A stretch of DNA of 64,000 nucleotides from Opitutia bacterium Tous-C4FEB (lineage in GTDB: Bacteria; Verrucomicrobiota; Verrucomicrobiia; Opitutales; Opitutaceae): positions 248,001 to 312,000 of the forward strand of contig NEVA01000002.1 of NCBI GenBank assembly GCA_002304445.1, read 5' to 3'. Shown here piece by piece: positions 27,079 to 36,038 of the stretch (within the stretch, counting starts at the first letter, position 1; each line of letters starts with the position of its first letter). A program made the position numbers and the translations under genes. The notes under the pieces were generated by a model. It saw only the letters and a list, made by a program, of their open reading frames with translations. It made no database searches and was not told the origin of the DNA.

Positions 27079-27126
27079 GTCGGAGGCGGCAGGCTGACCG
27101 CCGTTTACACCTCGGCGAAGGTGCCG

Positions 27127-27732
27127 CTAAGCGAGGGCTTTTTTGATGAGCGCCTCCGTCGTGGCTTTGGCCCCAAGGGTGAGCGCGGCTTGGCGCACAG
27201 CGGCGTCGGCGTCGGCGGCTTTGTAACCCAAGGCCAACAACGCGGCGATCGCATCACGTTGGACGCTTGCTACCGGTTGGAAGGTGGCGGAATCCGTGGT
27301 GCCGGAAGCGGTTTGTCCAAGCGGGCCGGAGCCGACCTTCGATTTAAGCTCCACGACCAAGCGTTCGGCGGTTTTTTTTCCGATCCCGGGGCACTTCGAG
27401 AGCATACCGATATCGCCGCTCCGGATCGCGCTCTCGAGCAGTTCGACGGAAAGCCGGCTCATGATGGTGAGCGCACTTTTGGGGCCGATGCCCGTCACGT
27501 GCTCGATCATGAGGCGAAAAAAGTCTCGGTCGGTGGTTGTGGCGAACCCGTAGAGCGTTTGGGCGTCTTCCCGGTAGATAACGTGGGTGTGGAGTTTGAC
27601 GACGGTGCCGGTTGCCGGCAGGCGCTCTGCGGTGGTGACCGGTATGTTCACTTCATAACCAAACCCGTTAAGCTCGACGATCGCGTGCAAGGGCGTAGCC
27701 GACGTGAGCAGGCCTTGGATGGAGGTGATCAT
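27127..27732 (-). CDS. ruvA: Holliday junction DNA helicase subunit RuvA
   Basis: A 201-residue protein with the RuvA pattern: an OB-fold N-terminus (MITSIQGLLTS...VELNGFGYEV), helix-hairpin-helix motifs VTGIGPKSALTIMSRL and CPGIGKKTAERLVVELK, and a C-terminal domain III (AIAALLALGYKAADADAAV). It holds the four-way junction while RuvB drives branch migration. It is last in a dapA-dapB-ruvA minus-strand unit; ruvB is not nearby. Confidence 0.95.
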   Translation of the reverse strand: MITSIQGLLTSATPLHAIVELNGFGYEVNIPVTTAERLPATGTVVKLHTHVIYREDAQTLYGFATTTDRDFFRLMIEHVTGIGPKSALTIMSRLSVELLESAIRSGDIGMLSKCPGIGKKTAERLVVELKSKVGSGPLGQTASGTTDSATFQPVASVQRDAIAALLALGYKAADADAAVRQAALTLGAKATTEALIKKALA

Positions 27733-27768
27733 ATTGATCGGCGCGAGCGGCGGCTGTTGCGTGGAAGC

Positions 27769-28500
27769 CTACTTAAGGCCGAGCACATCCTGCATGTCGT
27801 AAACCCCGGCGGGTTGATGCACGATCCATTGGGCGGCTCGCAGCGCACCCCGGGCGAAGATACCTCGATCGCTGGCTTTGTGGGTCAGTTCAATTCGTTC
27901 GCCCAAGGCCGCGAACATGACGGTATGATCCCCCACAACATCGCCGCCTCGCAGGGCATGGATCCCGACTTCGCCGGCTGTCCTTTCGCCGGTGATTCCC
28001 TCGCGGCCGTGTCTCAAGGCGGATGCGTCGAGTTTTCTTTCTTCCAAGATGATTTCGAGCAGGCGTGCGGCCGTGCCGCTGGGGGCATCTTTTTTGAAGC
28101 GATGGTGCATCTCAACCACCTCGGCGTCGTAATCGGATCCAAGAACGGCGGACGCCCGACGGGTTAGGGCAAACAGAAGGTTCACTCCGACGGAGAAATT
28201 TCCCGCCCAGACGCACGGCACCTTTCCGGCGATTTTCATCAAGTGGGCTTTCTCATCCGCGGAGTGGCCGGTGGTACCAATGACGATGGGCTTGCGGTGG
28301 GTGACCGCCAGATCTAGTAGGGCAGGAGTGGCCCGATGCGAACTAAAGTCGATGATAACGTCGGTTGTCGGCAGGTGGTGCGCGACGTCGTCGCCCGCGT
28401 CGAGCGCGGCTCCGATGGAAAGACCGAGTTCGCCGGCGGTCCGGGCGATGGCTTCGCCCATACGACCTTTTGCACCATTGAGCAGAATTGAAAGGGGCAT
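27769..28500 (-). CDS. dapB: 4-hydroxy-tetrahydrodipicolinate reductase
   Basis: A 243-residue NAD(P)H-dependent reductase of lysine and diaminopimelate synthesis. The nucleotide-binding start is LNGAKGRMGEAIA; VIDFSSHRA and GTTGHSADEK match the family; the catalytic HH pair and Lys are in EMHHRFKKDAPSGTA. It begins 13 bp after dapA and is followed 36 bp later by ruvA. Confidence 0.95.
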   Translation of the reverse strand: MPLSILLNGAKGRMGEAIARTAGELGLSIGAALDAGDDVAHHLPTTDVIIDFSSHRATPALLDLAVTHRKPIVIGTTGHSADEKAHLMKIAGKVPCVWAGNFSVGVNLLFALTRRASAVLGSDYDAEVVEMHHRFKKDAPSGTAARLLEIILEERKLDASALRHGREGITGERTAGEVGIHALRGGDVVGDHTVMFAALGERIELTHKASDRGIFARGALRAAQWIVHQPAGVYDMQDVLGLK

Positions 28501-28513
28501 GGCGTCGAGGTGT

Positions 28514-29401
28514 CTAGCGGTCCAAGCCGGCCAAAACTGAGGTCAAGGCCTGCGCGCTCGTCGCGCTGATTTCGGTCAACGGCAGTCTCACTTCGGCGGA
28601 GGCAATGATGCCTGCACGTACGAGCGCGAACTTGATCGGGCTTGGATTTGATTCGATGAAGATGGCCTTGAACATCGGGTATAGGCGTTGGTGGGCCTTG
28701 CGGGCGCGGGTGAAGTCGCCGGCCAAAGCGAGCTTCACCATTTGGCTGATCTCGCGAACGTAGAGATTTGAACCGACGCTGATCACGCCCTCGGCGCCAA
28801 CGGCCATAAACGGCAGGGTGAGCGAGTCGTCGCCGCTTAGGACCGTGATATCCGTGCCGAGCGCCTGCTTGAGCTGATCGACGCGGTCGACGCTGCCACC
28901 GGCTTCCTTGATCCAGCGCACGTGCTTGTATTTTTTTCGGAGCCGTTCCACGACGGGAATTCCGATTTCGATGCCGCAGCGTCCCGGAATCGAATAGAGA
29001 ATGATCGGCCGATCGGTGGAGTCGGCGACTGCGCAAAAATGGCGATAGAGACCCTCTGGGCCGGGTTTGTTGTAATAAGGCGCAACCACCAGCATCGCAT
29101 CGGCTCCGGCCTCGTGGGAAAGACGGGTGAGTTCCACCGCCTCATAGGTGGAGTTTGAGCCTGTGCCGGCAATGACCGGGACCCGGCCGCGAGCGGCCTC
29201 AACGGTAGCTCGAATGATCGCAATATGCTCCTCGTGCGTGACCGTCGGTGATTCTCCGGTTGTGCCGACCGGAACCAGACCATCGATCCCGCCGCGAATC
29301 TGGTGCTCGACCAGTTTCTTGAGATCCGCGAAGGAGACCTGGCCTTTGGTGAAAGGCGTGACAAGCGCGGTGATCGTGCCGGTGAGCAAGCGTGGTTTCA
29401 T
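28514..29401 (-). CDS. dapA: 4-hydroxy-tetrahydrodipicolinate synthase
   Basis: A 295-residue class I aldolase condensing pyruvate with aspartate semialdehyde. Seen: ALVTPFTKG, VGTTGESPT (~45-53), the YYNKPG-bearing VAPYYNKPGPEG segment with the catalytic Tyr, and WIKEAGGSVDRV with the Schiff-base Lys (~164). The YYNKP block separates it from the NanA-type lyase at 14572. The ATG at 29401 gives the normal family length. It leads the dapA-dapB-ruvA unit. Confidence 0.95.
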   Translation of the reverse strand: MKPRLLTGTITALVTPFTKGQVSFADLKKLVEHQIRGGIDGLVPVGTTGESPTVTHEEHIAIIRATVEAARGRVPVIAGTGSNSTYEAVELTRLSHEAGADAMLVVAPYYNKPGPEGLYRHFCAVADSTDRPIILYSIPGRCGIEIGIPVVERLRKKYKHVRWIKEAGGSVDRVDQLKQALGTDITVLSGDDSLTLPFMAVGAEGVISVGSNLYVREISQMVKLALAGDFTRARKAHQRLYPMFKAIFIESNPSPIKFALVRAGIIASAEVRLPLTEISATSAQALTSVLAGLDR

Positions 29402-29476
29402 GGAGGAAAAGTGGGTCGTGAGCAAAGTTGCCTTGGTGGAGACAGCAGGACGATTTAGGGATTGCGAACGCTTTTT

Positions 29477-29830
29477 TTGACTAGGCCCGAGATCACTCTG
29501 CACACCGAAATTTTCAACGATCTACTTCGACTCGCCGTTGAAAGCGGCGCGAGCGATATCGTCATTAAGCCGAATAAACCCCGCTATCTCGGGCTCTCGG
29601 GCCGGCGAAAGCCCGTGGAGATGGACCCGATCAGCTGACCCGAAGCGCAGGCGTTCGTCGATGAGCGCGGGCCCCGGGGTCTTCCGGAAAAAATGAGACG
29701 AGAGCGGCATAGGCGTTTGGTCTGCACTCAGACTTGAGGTTCGTGAACTCATTCCTCGGGATGTGGATCCGGCCTTCCGTTTCGGCCAAGAGGCGCGGAA
29801 TTCGGTGCCGGCCGGGAAATTATCACCCCG
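29477..29830 (+). pseudogene. Remnant of a PilT-like twitching-motility ATPase gene
   Basis: In one frame, 29477-29635 reads TEIFNDLLRLAVESGASDI then VIKPNKPRYLGLSGRRKPVEMDPIS, matching the PilT N-terminal domain pattern, and stops at TGA (29636-29638). The same frame continues PEAQAFVDERGP and EKMRRERH, then a shift to another frame gives HSDLRFVNSF, again PilT-like (compare DLRFRVNAF in intact family members). No Walker A region follows. The tail to about 29830 is unrecognisable. Confidence 0.65.
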
Positions 29831-29934
29831 TGAATTCTTGAAGTCAGATGAGTACGATACGTCCTTCAAACCAGTGAGGCGTTTTTAGGGCTTGGTTTTG
29901 CGGGTGGCGGGCGTTTGTCTTGCCGGTTTCCACC

Positions 29935-30843
29935 ATGGGATTGGCATTATTATTCGCGGGACAGGGTGCCCAAAAACCGGGCATGGGTAAGTCGCTTTTT
30001 GAGGCGTCGCCGGCGGCCCGTGCGCTTTACGAACGAGCTAATTCGGTGCTGGGCTGGGACCTCGCCAGAGTCAGCTTTGACGGACCGGACACCGATCTCA
30101 CGCAGACTAAAATCTGTCAGCCGGCACTTTTTGTGCACGGCTTGGCGTTGTGGGCGGCTCTCAGCGAGCAGGGCAAGCGGCCGACGGTCGATTTTGCGTT
30201 GGGCCTCAGTCTGGGCGAAGTCACGGCCTACGCAGCGGCGGGGGTTTTTGATTTTGATACGGGGCTGAAAATCGTGGCTGAACGGGGCCGCCTCATGCAG
30301 GCCGCGTGTGAGCAGACCGAAGGTGCAATGGCTGCGATTATCGGTGAGGAACGCGCCAAGGTGGCCGAGTTGTGCCGTGACTTTGATATCGAAGCGGCGA
30401 ACTTCAATGCCCCCGGGCAGATTATTGTCTCGGGCGAGAAATTAAAGGTAGCCGCCGCGGTCGCCGGGGCCAAGGACCGGGAAATGAAGAAGGTCATCCC
30501 GCTCAAGGTTGCCGGTGCTTATCATTCTCGCTTGATGGAACCCGCGCGCGCGGCGTTCGCCGGCTTTCTGGAATCGGTACCGTTCTTGGCTCCGAGGTTT
30601 ACTGTGTTTTCCAATACGACCGGCCAAGCGTTGTCCGACCCGCTCGCGATCAAGGCCGCTTTGGTGAAGCAGGTGGTATCTTCGGTCCTCTGGGAAGAGT
30701 GCATGAGAAGCGCGGCGGCGGCCGGGGCGACGGAGTTCTGGGAACTCGGGCCCGGCGGAGTGTTGGCCGGTCTGGCGCGGCGCACCGAAAAGGCGTGGCC
30801 GGTGAAGAGTTTTTCCGAGTTTTCCGATTTCACGAATGTTTGA
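29935..30843 (+). CDS. fabD: Malonyl-CoA:ACP transacylase
   Basis: A 302-residue acyltransferase of fatty acid synthesis. Family features: LLFAGQGAQKPGMGK at the N-terminus, TKICQPALFVHGLALW, catalytic Ser92 in GLSLGE, NFNAPGQIIVSG, catalytic His in GAYHSRLM (~200), and the terminal WELGPGGVLAGLA. The nucleophile motif is normally GHSLGE; here Leu replaces the His before Ser. The ATG at 29935 is preferred to a TTG 15 bp upstream. Its 3' end overlaps a possible start of lepA. Confidence 0.93.
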   Translation: MGLALLFAGQGAQKPGMGKSLFEASPAARALYERANSVLGWDLARVSFDGPDTDLTQTKICQPALFVHGLALWAALSEQGKRPTVDFALGLSLGEVTAYAAAGVFDFDTGLKIVAERGRLMQAACEQTEGAMAAIIGEERAKVAELCRDFDIEAANFNAPGQIIVSGEKLKVAAAVAGAKDREMKKVIPLKVAGAYHSRLMEPARAAFAGFLESVPFLAPRFTVFSNTTGQALSDPLAIKAALVKQVVSSVLWEECMRSAAAAGATEFWELGPGGVLAGLARRTEKAWPVKSFSEFSDFTNV

Positions 30844-30847
30844 GCCG

Positions 30848-32644
30848 ATGTCTGCTACCAACACCCGCAATTTCTGTATTATCGCCCACGTCGACCACGG
30901 CAAAACCACGCTATCGGACCGACTGCTCGAACACACCAACACGGTCGCCATGCGCTCGATGACGGCGCAGCACCTCGACTCGATGGACCTCGAGCGCGAG
31001 CGCGGTATCACGATCAAGTCGCATCCGGTCACGATGACCTACCGGGCGAAAGATGGAAAAGACTACAAGTTGAACCTCATGGACACGCCGGGGCACGTGG
31101 ACTTCTCCTACGAAGTTTCCCGCAGCCTCGCCGCGTGCGAGGGAGCCGTGCTGCTGATTGACGCCGGGCAAGGGGTCGAAGCGCAAACCGTGGCCAACGC
31201 CCACTTGGCGTTCGGGCAGGAACTTAAGGTCATCCCTGTCATCAATAAGATCGATTTGCCCAGTGCGAACCTCGAGCTTTGCACCCGGCAGCTTGAAGAT
31301 ATTCTCACGATCCCGGCCGAAGAAGCGATTCTCGCCAGTGGGAAGTCCGGTATCGGCATCGTCGATATTCTTGAGGCGGTTGTCGCCCGGGTGCCTCCGC
31401 CGCGGTGGACCGACTACCCTCAGACCCGGATTTTGGTCTTCGATTCCCTCTATGATGCCTATCGCGGGTGCATCGCCTACGTGCGGGTGTTCTCCGGCTC
31501 GATCAAGGCCCACGACATGATGATGCTGATGAGCACCGGTCAAAAAGCCGAGGTGAAGGAAGTGGGGATCTTCACGCCGAAAATGGAGAAGTGCGCCGTG
31601 CTAAACGCCGGGGACGTCGGCTACATTGTTTCCAGCATCAAGACTCCGGCCGATGTGAAAACGGGTGATACCATCACGCTCGCCGCCCGCCCTGCGACCG
31701 ACATGTTGCCCGGCTACAAGGAGGTTCGGCCGATGGTTTTTTGCGGGCTTTATCCGCTTGAGAGCGACGACTACGAGAAGCTCAAAGCCGGGTTGGCGCG
31801 CCTCCAGCTCAACGACGCGGCGTTTGTCTATTCGTCGGAGAGTTCGCTCGCGCTCGGCTTCGGTTTCCGTTGCGGCTTCCTCGGTCTTTTGCACATGGAG
31901 ATCATCCAGGAGCGCGTGCGGCGGGAGCATGACGTGGAAATCATCTCCACCTACCCGAGCGTGATCTATCACATCGTGAAACAAGGCGGCGAAGAGATCG
32001 ATGTGGATAACCCGGTGAACATGCCCGACCCCGGCACGATTCTCGAAATCCGCGAGCCAACGATCAAAGCGTCGATCATTATTCCGAACGATTCCATGGG
32101 CGACATGCTCTCGCTGATCATGGAAAAGCGCGGGGTATGCGAACACACCGACACGCTCGACATGAATCGCGTGATGCTTCGCTGCATTCTCCCGCTCAAC
32201 GAAATCCTCGTCGATTTCAACGATCGCCTGAAGAGTATCACCCACGGCTACGGTTCGATGGATTACGAACTCGCCGAGTATATGCCGTCGGATCTCGTGA
32301 AGATGGACATCATGATCAACGGTGACCCGGTCGACGCGTTTGCCTGCATCGTGCATCGGATGAAGGCTGAAGGCAAAGGGCGCCACCTTTGCGAAAAGCT
32401 CGCCGAGATCATTCCGCCGCAGATGTTCAAGGTCGCGATCCAAGCCGCGATCGGCGGCAAAATTATCGCCCGCGACAACGTGCGCGAGATGCGCAAGGAC
32501 GTGACGGCGAAGTGCTATGGCGGCGACATCAGCCGCAAGCGTAAGCTGCTCGACAAGCAGAAAGAGGGTAAGAAAAAGATGAAGCAGATCGGCAAGGTCT
32601 CGATCCCACCCGACGCGTTTATCAAAGTTCTCCAAAACGGTTAA
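30848..32644 (+). CDS. lepA: Elongation factor 4 (LepA) GTPase
   Basis: A 598-residue translational GTPase that back-translocates stalled ribosomes. G1 is AHVDHGKTT, G2 region ERERGITIKS, G3 DTPGHVDF, G4 NKIDLPSA. The LepA-specific C-terminal domain follows (GYGSMDYELAEYMPSDLVKMDI, ARDNVREMRKDVTAKCYGGD, SRKRKLLDKQKEGKKKMK). An ATG four codons earlier (30836) overlaps the fabD stop; either start is possible and no strong ribosome-binding site decides it. Confidence 0.95.
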   Translation: MSATNTRNFCIIAHVDHGKTTLSDRLLEHTNTVAMRSMTAQHLDSMDLERERGITIKSHPVTMTYRAKDGKDYKLNLMDTPGHVDFSYEVSRSLAACEGAVLLIDAGQGVEAQTVANAHLAFGQELKVIPVINKIDLPSANLELCTRQLEDILTIPAEEAILASGKSGIGIVDILEAVVARVPPPRWTDYPQTRILVFDSLYDAYRGCIAYVRVFSGSIKAHDMMMLMSTGQKAEVKEVGIFTPKMEKCAVLNAGDVGYIVSSIKTPADVKTGDTITLAARPATDMLPGYKEVRPMVFCGLYPLESDDYEKLKAGLARLQLNDAAFVYSSESSLALGFGFRCGFLGLLHMEIIQERVRREHDVEIISTYPSVIYHIVKQGGEEIDVDNPVNMPDPGTILEIREPTIKASIIIPNDSMGDMLSLIMEKRGVCEHTDTLDMNRVMLRCILPLNEILVDFNDRLKSITHGYGSMDYELAEYMPSDLVKMDIMINGDPVDAFACIVHRMKAEGKGRHLCEKLAEIIPPQMFKVAIQAAIGGKIIARDNVREMRKDVTAKCYGGDISRKRKLLDKQKEGKKKMKQIGKVSIPPDAFIKVLQNG

Positions 32645-32657
32645 ACCGCTCCCGGCC

Positions 32658-33956
32658 ATGTTCGGATTCTTCAAATCGCAAGATAAGAAAATGCGTGAGA
32701 ACGCCGCCAACTGGCTCGAACTCGCGGAGAAGGTTTATGATTATCGCCGCGACGTGATTCCACCCGCGGACTTGGCCAAGCTGGTCCAGCAGATCAGCGC
32801 TTTGAAGGACGGCATCAAGCAGCGCTGGGAATCGGCCAAGCTGAAGCTGCAAATCGAGCAGGCGGAAGCGGTGCTGCGCCAAACCGGCGGCGCGATCTAT
32901 CCCCGTGGAACGATCGGCGAAAACGTGGAGTTTTTTGTGGTCGCCGCCATCGTGATCCTCGGCATCCGCACTTATCTCGCGCAGCCGTTTAAGATTCCGA
33001 CGAATTCAATGTGGCCGACGTATTACGGCATGACCGGCGAGAATCTAGCCTCGGCGAAGGACACCCCGGGCACAGTGGAAAGGATTTTCCGGCTGGCGGC
33101 GTTCGGCGCCCAGCGCAAATCGGTCGATGCGCCCAAAGCGGGCGAGGTCTCGGCGGCGTTTTTTAGCAGCGGCCAGATGGCTTACACCGTGCAGCCCGAC
33201 CGCACTTGGCTGGTGATTCCCACCGAAGTGAAGGAATATACGTTTTACGTCGACGGGACGCCGGCGACCGTCCGCGTGCCGCTGGATTTTGGCGATTTCG
33301 ACCGCATGGTGACCGAAACTTACTTCGGAGATTCGAAGGCGTTTGCGGCGCACTGGAAGCTCCAGGCGCAAGCGGGCCAGATGGAGGAATCAATGCTGAG
33401 GTTGAACGCGAAGGCGGGTGGCTTTGTTCCGGTGCGCAAATTGTCGCTCGGCCGCACGGTGAAGGCCGGCGATTCGTTGCTCCGGTTCGATTTGCTCACG
33501 GGCGATCAGCTCTTTGTGGACCGCATGAGTTATCACTTTGTGCGGCCGACGCCCGGTCAGGGCTTTGTCTTCCGCACCGGCAACATCGCCGGGATCGGGC
33601 AGGACCAGTACTACATCAAGCGGCTCATCGGCACTCCCGGGGACACGCTTGAAATCCGCGAGCCCGGAATCTTCCGCAACGGCAAGCCGATCACCGGTTC
33701 GGAGGCGTTTGATGCCAACGCCAAGCGGACCGGACTTTATCGAGGCTATTTGAACGGCAATCCTGCGTCGGGCTCGAGCTACCTCAAAGCGGGCGAAACG
33801 CTCACCATCCCGCCCGACGGGTTTTTTACGATGGGTGACAATTCGGGTAACAGCCAGGATAGCCGGTATTGGGGCTTTGTGCCGCTCAAGGACGCGATTG
33901 GCCGGCCGCTGGTAATCTACTACCCGTTTACAAAGCGCTGGGGCCCGGCTCGCTGA
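32658..33956 (+). CDS. lepB: Signal peptidase I
   Basis: A 432-residue inner-membrane serine protease (S26A) removing signal peptides. A soluble, partly coiled N-terminus (~1-88) precedes one membrane segment (FFVVAAIVILGIRTYLA, ~92-108). Catalytic Ser117 is in IPTNSMWPT, the general-base Lys in YYIKRLIGTPGD (~316), and box E is MGDNSGNSQDSRYWG. About 190 residues separate Ser and Lys boxes, much more than in E. coli, forming a large inserted periplasmic domain. It sits 13 bp after lepA. Confidence 0.93.
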   Translation: MFGFFKSQDKKMRENAANWLELAEKVYDYRRDVIPPADLAKLVQQISALKDGIKQRWESAKLKLQIEQAEAVLRQTGGAIYPRGTIGENVEFFVVAAIVILGIRTYLAQPFKIPTNSMWPTYYGMTGENLASAKDTPGTVERIFRLAAFGAQRKSVDAPKAGEVSAAFFSSGQMAYTVQPDRTWLVIPTEVKEYTFYVDGTPATVRVPLDFGDFDRMVTETYFGDSKAFAAHWKLQAQAGQMEESMLRLNAKAGGFVPVRKLSLGRTVKAGDSLLRFDLLTGDQLFVDRMSYHFVRPTPGQGFVFRTGNIAGIGQDQYYIKRLIGTPGDTLEIREPGIFRNGKPITGSEAFDANAKRTGLYRGYLNGNPASGSSYLKAGETLTIPPDGFFTMGDNSGNSQDSRYWGFVPLKDAIGRPLVIYYPFTKRWGPAR

Positions 33957-33977
33957 TTCCGGCGGACGGTGTCCAGT

Positions 33978-34862
33978 TTAGCGTGACCGCGCCGACATCG
34001 AGTCGATGAGCGCAGTGAGAAATGCAGCGTTGCCAGGCAGCGAGCGGAGTGCGGTTTGAGCCGCGTCGGCGTGTTCGCGGGCGATGCGGCGCGACGCTTC
34101 GATACCGTGGAGTTTGACGAATGTGGTCTTATTGGCCTTGGCGTCTTTGCCGGCGGTTTTGCCGAGCGTGGCGGTGTCCGCGGTGGCATCCAGCACATCG
34201 TCGATAATTTGGAAGGTGAGCCCAAGGTGGTGGCCGACGGAACGCAGGATTTCTACCTGGGCCGGGGAGGCCTCGGCGCAGAGTCCGCCCATCACCAAGG
34301 CGACCTCGATCATGGCGGCCGTTTTGTTGAGATGGATGAACTCAAGGTCGGCCGCGGTGGTGTCGGGGCGCTTTTCGGCGAGCAGGTCTTCCATTTGGCC
34401 ACCGATCAGGCGACGGCTGCCGGCAGCATGGGCCAGTTCGCCCATCAACTTATGGGCCAGCCCGGGGCGGTCGGCGTAGTGCCGGGCGAGAATCGCAAAC
34501 GCCTCCGTGAGCAAAGCATCGCCGGCGAGGAGGGCGGTGGCCTCGTCGAATTGGCGGTGGGCGGTGGGCCGCCCGCGACGGAGGTCGTCGTTGTCCATGC
34601 ACGGGAGGTCGTCGTGAATGAGCGAATAGGTATGAATGCACTCGATGGCCACGGCGGCCGGCACGGCGGAATCCCCGGTCAATCCAAGTTGCTCGGCCGT
34701 GGCTAAAGTGAGGACCGGGCGCAGAAGTTTGCCGCCGCTGATGAGGCTGTAGCGCATCGCCGTGTGGAGTCGGGCCGGGCGGGCATCGGCTGGTGGCAAG
34801 CAGCGGTCGAGGCCGTTCTCCGTTTGGGCGACGTGGCGTTGCAGGGTGGCGGCGAAATCCAT
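33978..34862 (-). CDS. ispA: Polyprenyl (farnesyl/geranylgeranyl) diphosphate synthase
   Basis: A 294-residue trans-prenyltransferase. The first Asp-rich motif is DDLPCMDNDD followed by RRGRPTAHR; the second is FQIIDDVLD. GGKLLRPVLTLATAEQLG carries the conserved substrate-binding Arg. The length and motif spacing fit an IspA-type (C15/C20) enzyme supplying undecaprenol and quinone synthesis. It is convergent with lepB, with 21 bp between stops. Confidence 0.9.
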   Translation of the reverse strand: MDFAATLQRHVAQTENGLDRCLPPADARPARLHTAMRYSLISGGKLLRPVLTLATAEQLGLTGDSAVPAAVAIECIHTYSLIHDDLPCMDNDDLRRGRPTAHRQFDEATALLAGDALLTEAFAILARHYADRPGLAHKLMGELAHAAGSRRLIGGQMEDLLAEKRPDTTAADLEFIHLNKTAAMIEVALVMGGLCAEASPAQVEILRSVGHHLGLTFQIIDDVLDATADTATLGKTAGKDAKANKTTFVKLHGIEASRRIAREHADAAQTALRSLPGNAAFLTALIDSMSARSR

Positions 34863-34984
34863 GGGAAACCGAGTAGCAACAGCTTCACCGGCGGTCTCAA
34901 ACCTTTTCCCGAAACGGCACGGAGTCCGCGCGAAACAAACTCGCCAACCCGCCGGAGCTGCCCCTCACTCAGCCCGATCTAGCT

Positions 34985-35227
34985 ATGCCCACCTACGAGT
35001 ATGCCTGTCAGAAATGCGGTCACGAATTTGAGCAGTTCCAGTCGATGCGCGACGAACCGCTGAAAAAGTGTCCGAAATGCAAAAAACAAAGCCTCAAGCG
35101 TTTGGTCGGCGGCGGCGCCGGGCTCATCTTCAAGGGCACGGGTTTCTATATCACCGACTACAAAAAAAAGAGCGGCACGCCTGATGCCGCGCCCAGCAAG
35201 CCGTCGGCACCGGCGGCCAAGTCCTGA
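34985..35227 (+). CDS. FmdB-family zinc ribbon protein
   Basis: An 80-residue protein starting MPTYEYACQKCGHEFE; two intact knuckles, CQKC (8-11) and CPKC, bind zinc. The tail is Pro/Ala/Lys-rich. The family is widespread and called a putative regulatory protein; no function is established. It heads a plus-strand unit with the next two genes and murJ. An intact relative of the degenerate copy at 17947. Confidence 0.88.
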   Translation: MPTYEYACQKCGHEFEQFQSMRDEPLKKCPKCKKQSLKRLVGGGAGLIFKGTGFYITDYKKKSGTPDAAPSKPSAPAAKS

Positions 35228-35240
35228 TTTTCAAAAGTTT

Positions 35241-36038
35241 ATGTGCGCAAAATTTAAACGCGGTGAATATGAACCCAGCTGGACCGAGGTCACGATCGGG
35301 GCGGCGTTGAGCGTCGTTATCGGTGCGGCGCTGGGTATCACGTTCTTGGTCTTCAAGCCCGTCACGATTTTCAAGGACGGCAAGTCGCCCACCGTGACCG
35401 CGAAGGCGGGCGCGCCCGCTAGATCCAAGGCCGCCGAGGCCGATTTGAAACCGGGACCCGGCGACGTGGTGTATCTTGAAGGCTCGAAGGACTTGTCGAA
35501 GGCGAAACTCGCGGGGGCGAAGCGGAAGACGTTTGCCGCCGGTGGTTCCGTGTTGGTGGACGAGAATGAGTTGAATGCGTTGGTCGGCACTCCGGTCCCT
35601 GCACCCGCACCGGGCAAACCTGCCCCGGGCGCCAAGAACACGCCCGCGGCGATAGCTCCGCCGCCTCCCGCGCCTGCGGCCGAAGGCGACGCAGCGGCTC
35701 CGGCCGCCGGTGGTTTCGCCGTCACGCCGGAAGCGCCCAATTTCCGGATTCAGGAGGGTGAGTTTCAGATCGGCCTGCCCATTAAGTTCGAGGCCTTTGG
35801 TTACCACAGGACGGTGGTTGTGCAGGCCCGGGGACAATTCGAGAAGCGTGGGGAGCAATTCGTGTTTGAACCTTCGACGCTATTGGTTGGCTCTTGCCCG
35901 CTGGATCCTTTGCCCGTCTTGCGGAGCTGGGTAGTGCGAAAGGTTCTGAAAGCGGTGCCGGAGGATATTCAGAAAGTTTGGGGTGAGTTAAGCGACGTGG
36001 CCGTAGTCGGCTCGGCCCTGATGCTGACGATGCCGTGA
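35241..36038 (+). CDS. Uncharacterised single-pass membrane protein
   Basis: A 265-residue protein I do not recognise. A short basic N-terminus (MCAKFKRGEY) precedes one membrane segment (~20-39, TIGAALSVVIGAALGITFLVF). The middle is a Pro/Ala linker, and the C-terminal part (~160-265) looks folded (FRIQEGEFQIGLPIKFEAFGY, FVFEPSTLLVGSCPLDPLP). It is 13 bp after the FmdB gene and overlaps the next gene by GTGA, so the pair is coupled; murJ downstream hints at an envelope role (weak inference). Confidence 0.65.
   Translation: MCAKFKRGEYEPSWTEVTIGAALSVVIGAALGITFLVFKPVTIFKDGKSPTVTAKAGAPARSKAAEADLKPGPGDVVYLEGSKDLSKAKLAGAKRKTFAAGGSVLVDENELNALVGTPVPAPAPGKPAPGAKNTPAAIAPPPPAPAAEGDAAAPAAGGFAVTPEAPNFRIQEGEFQIGLPIKFEAFGYHRTVVVQARGQFEKRGEQFVFEPSTLLVGSCPLDPLPVLRSWVVRKVLKAVPEDIQKVWGELSDVAVVGSALMLTMP

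Noticed and set aside
27079-27126. Terminator between the anti-sigma and ruvA genes
   Set aside because: Only a 5-bp stem (GGCGG/CCGCC) without a clear T run; too weak to support.
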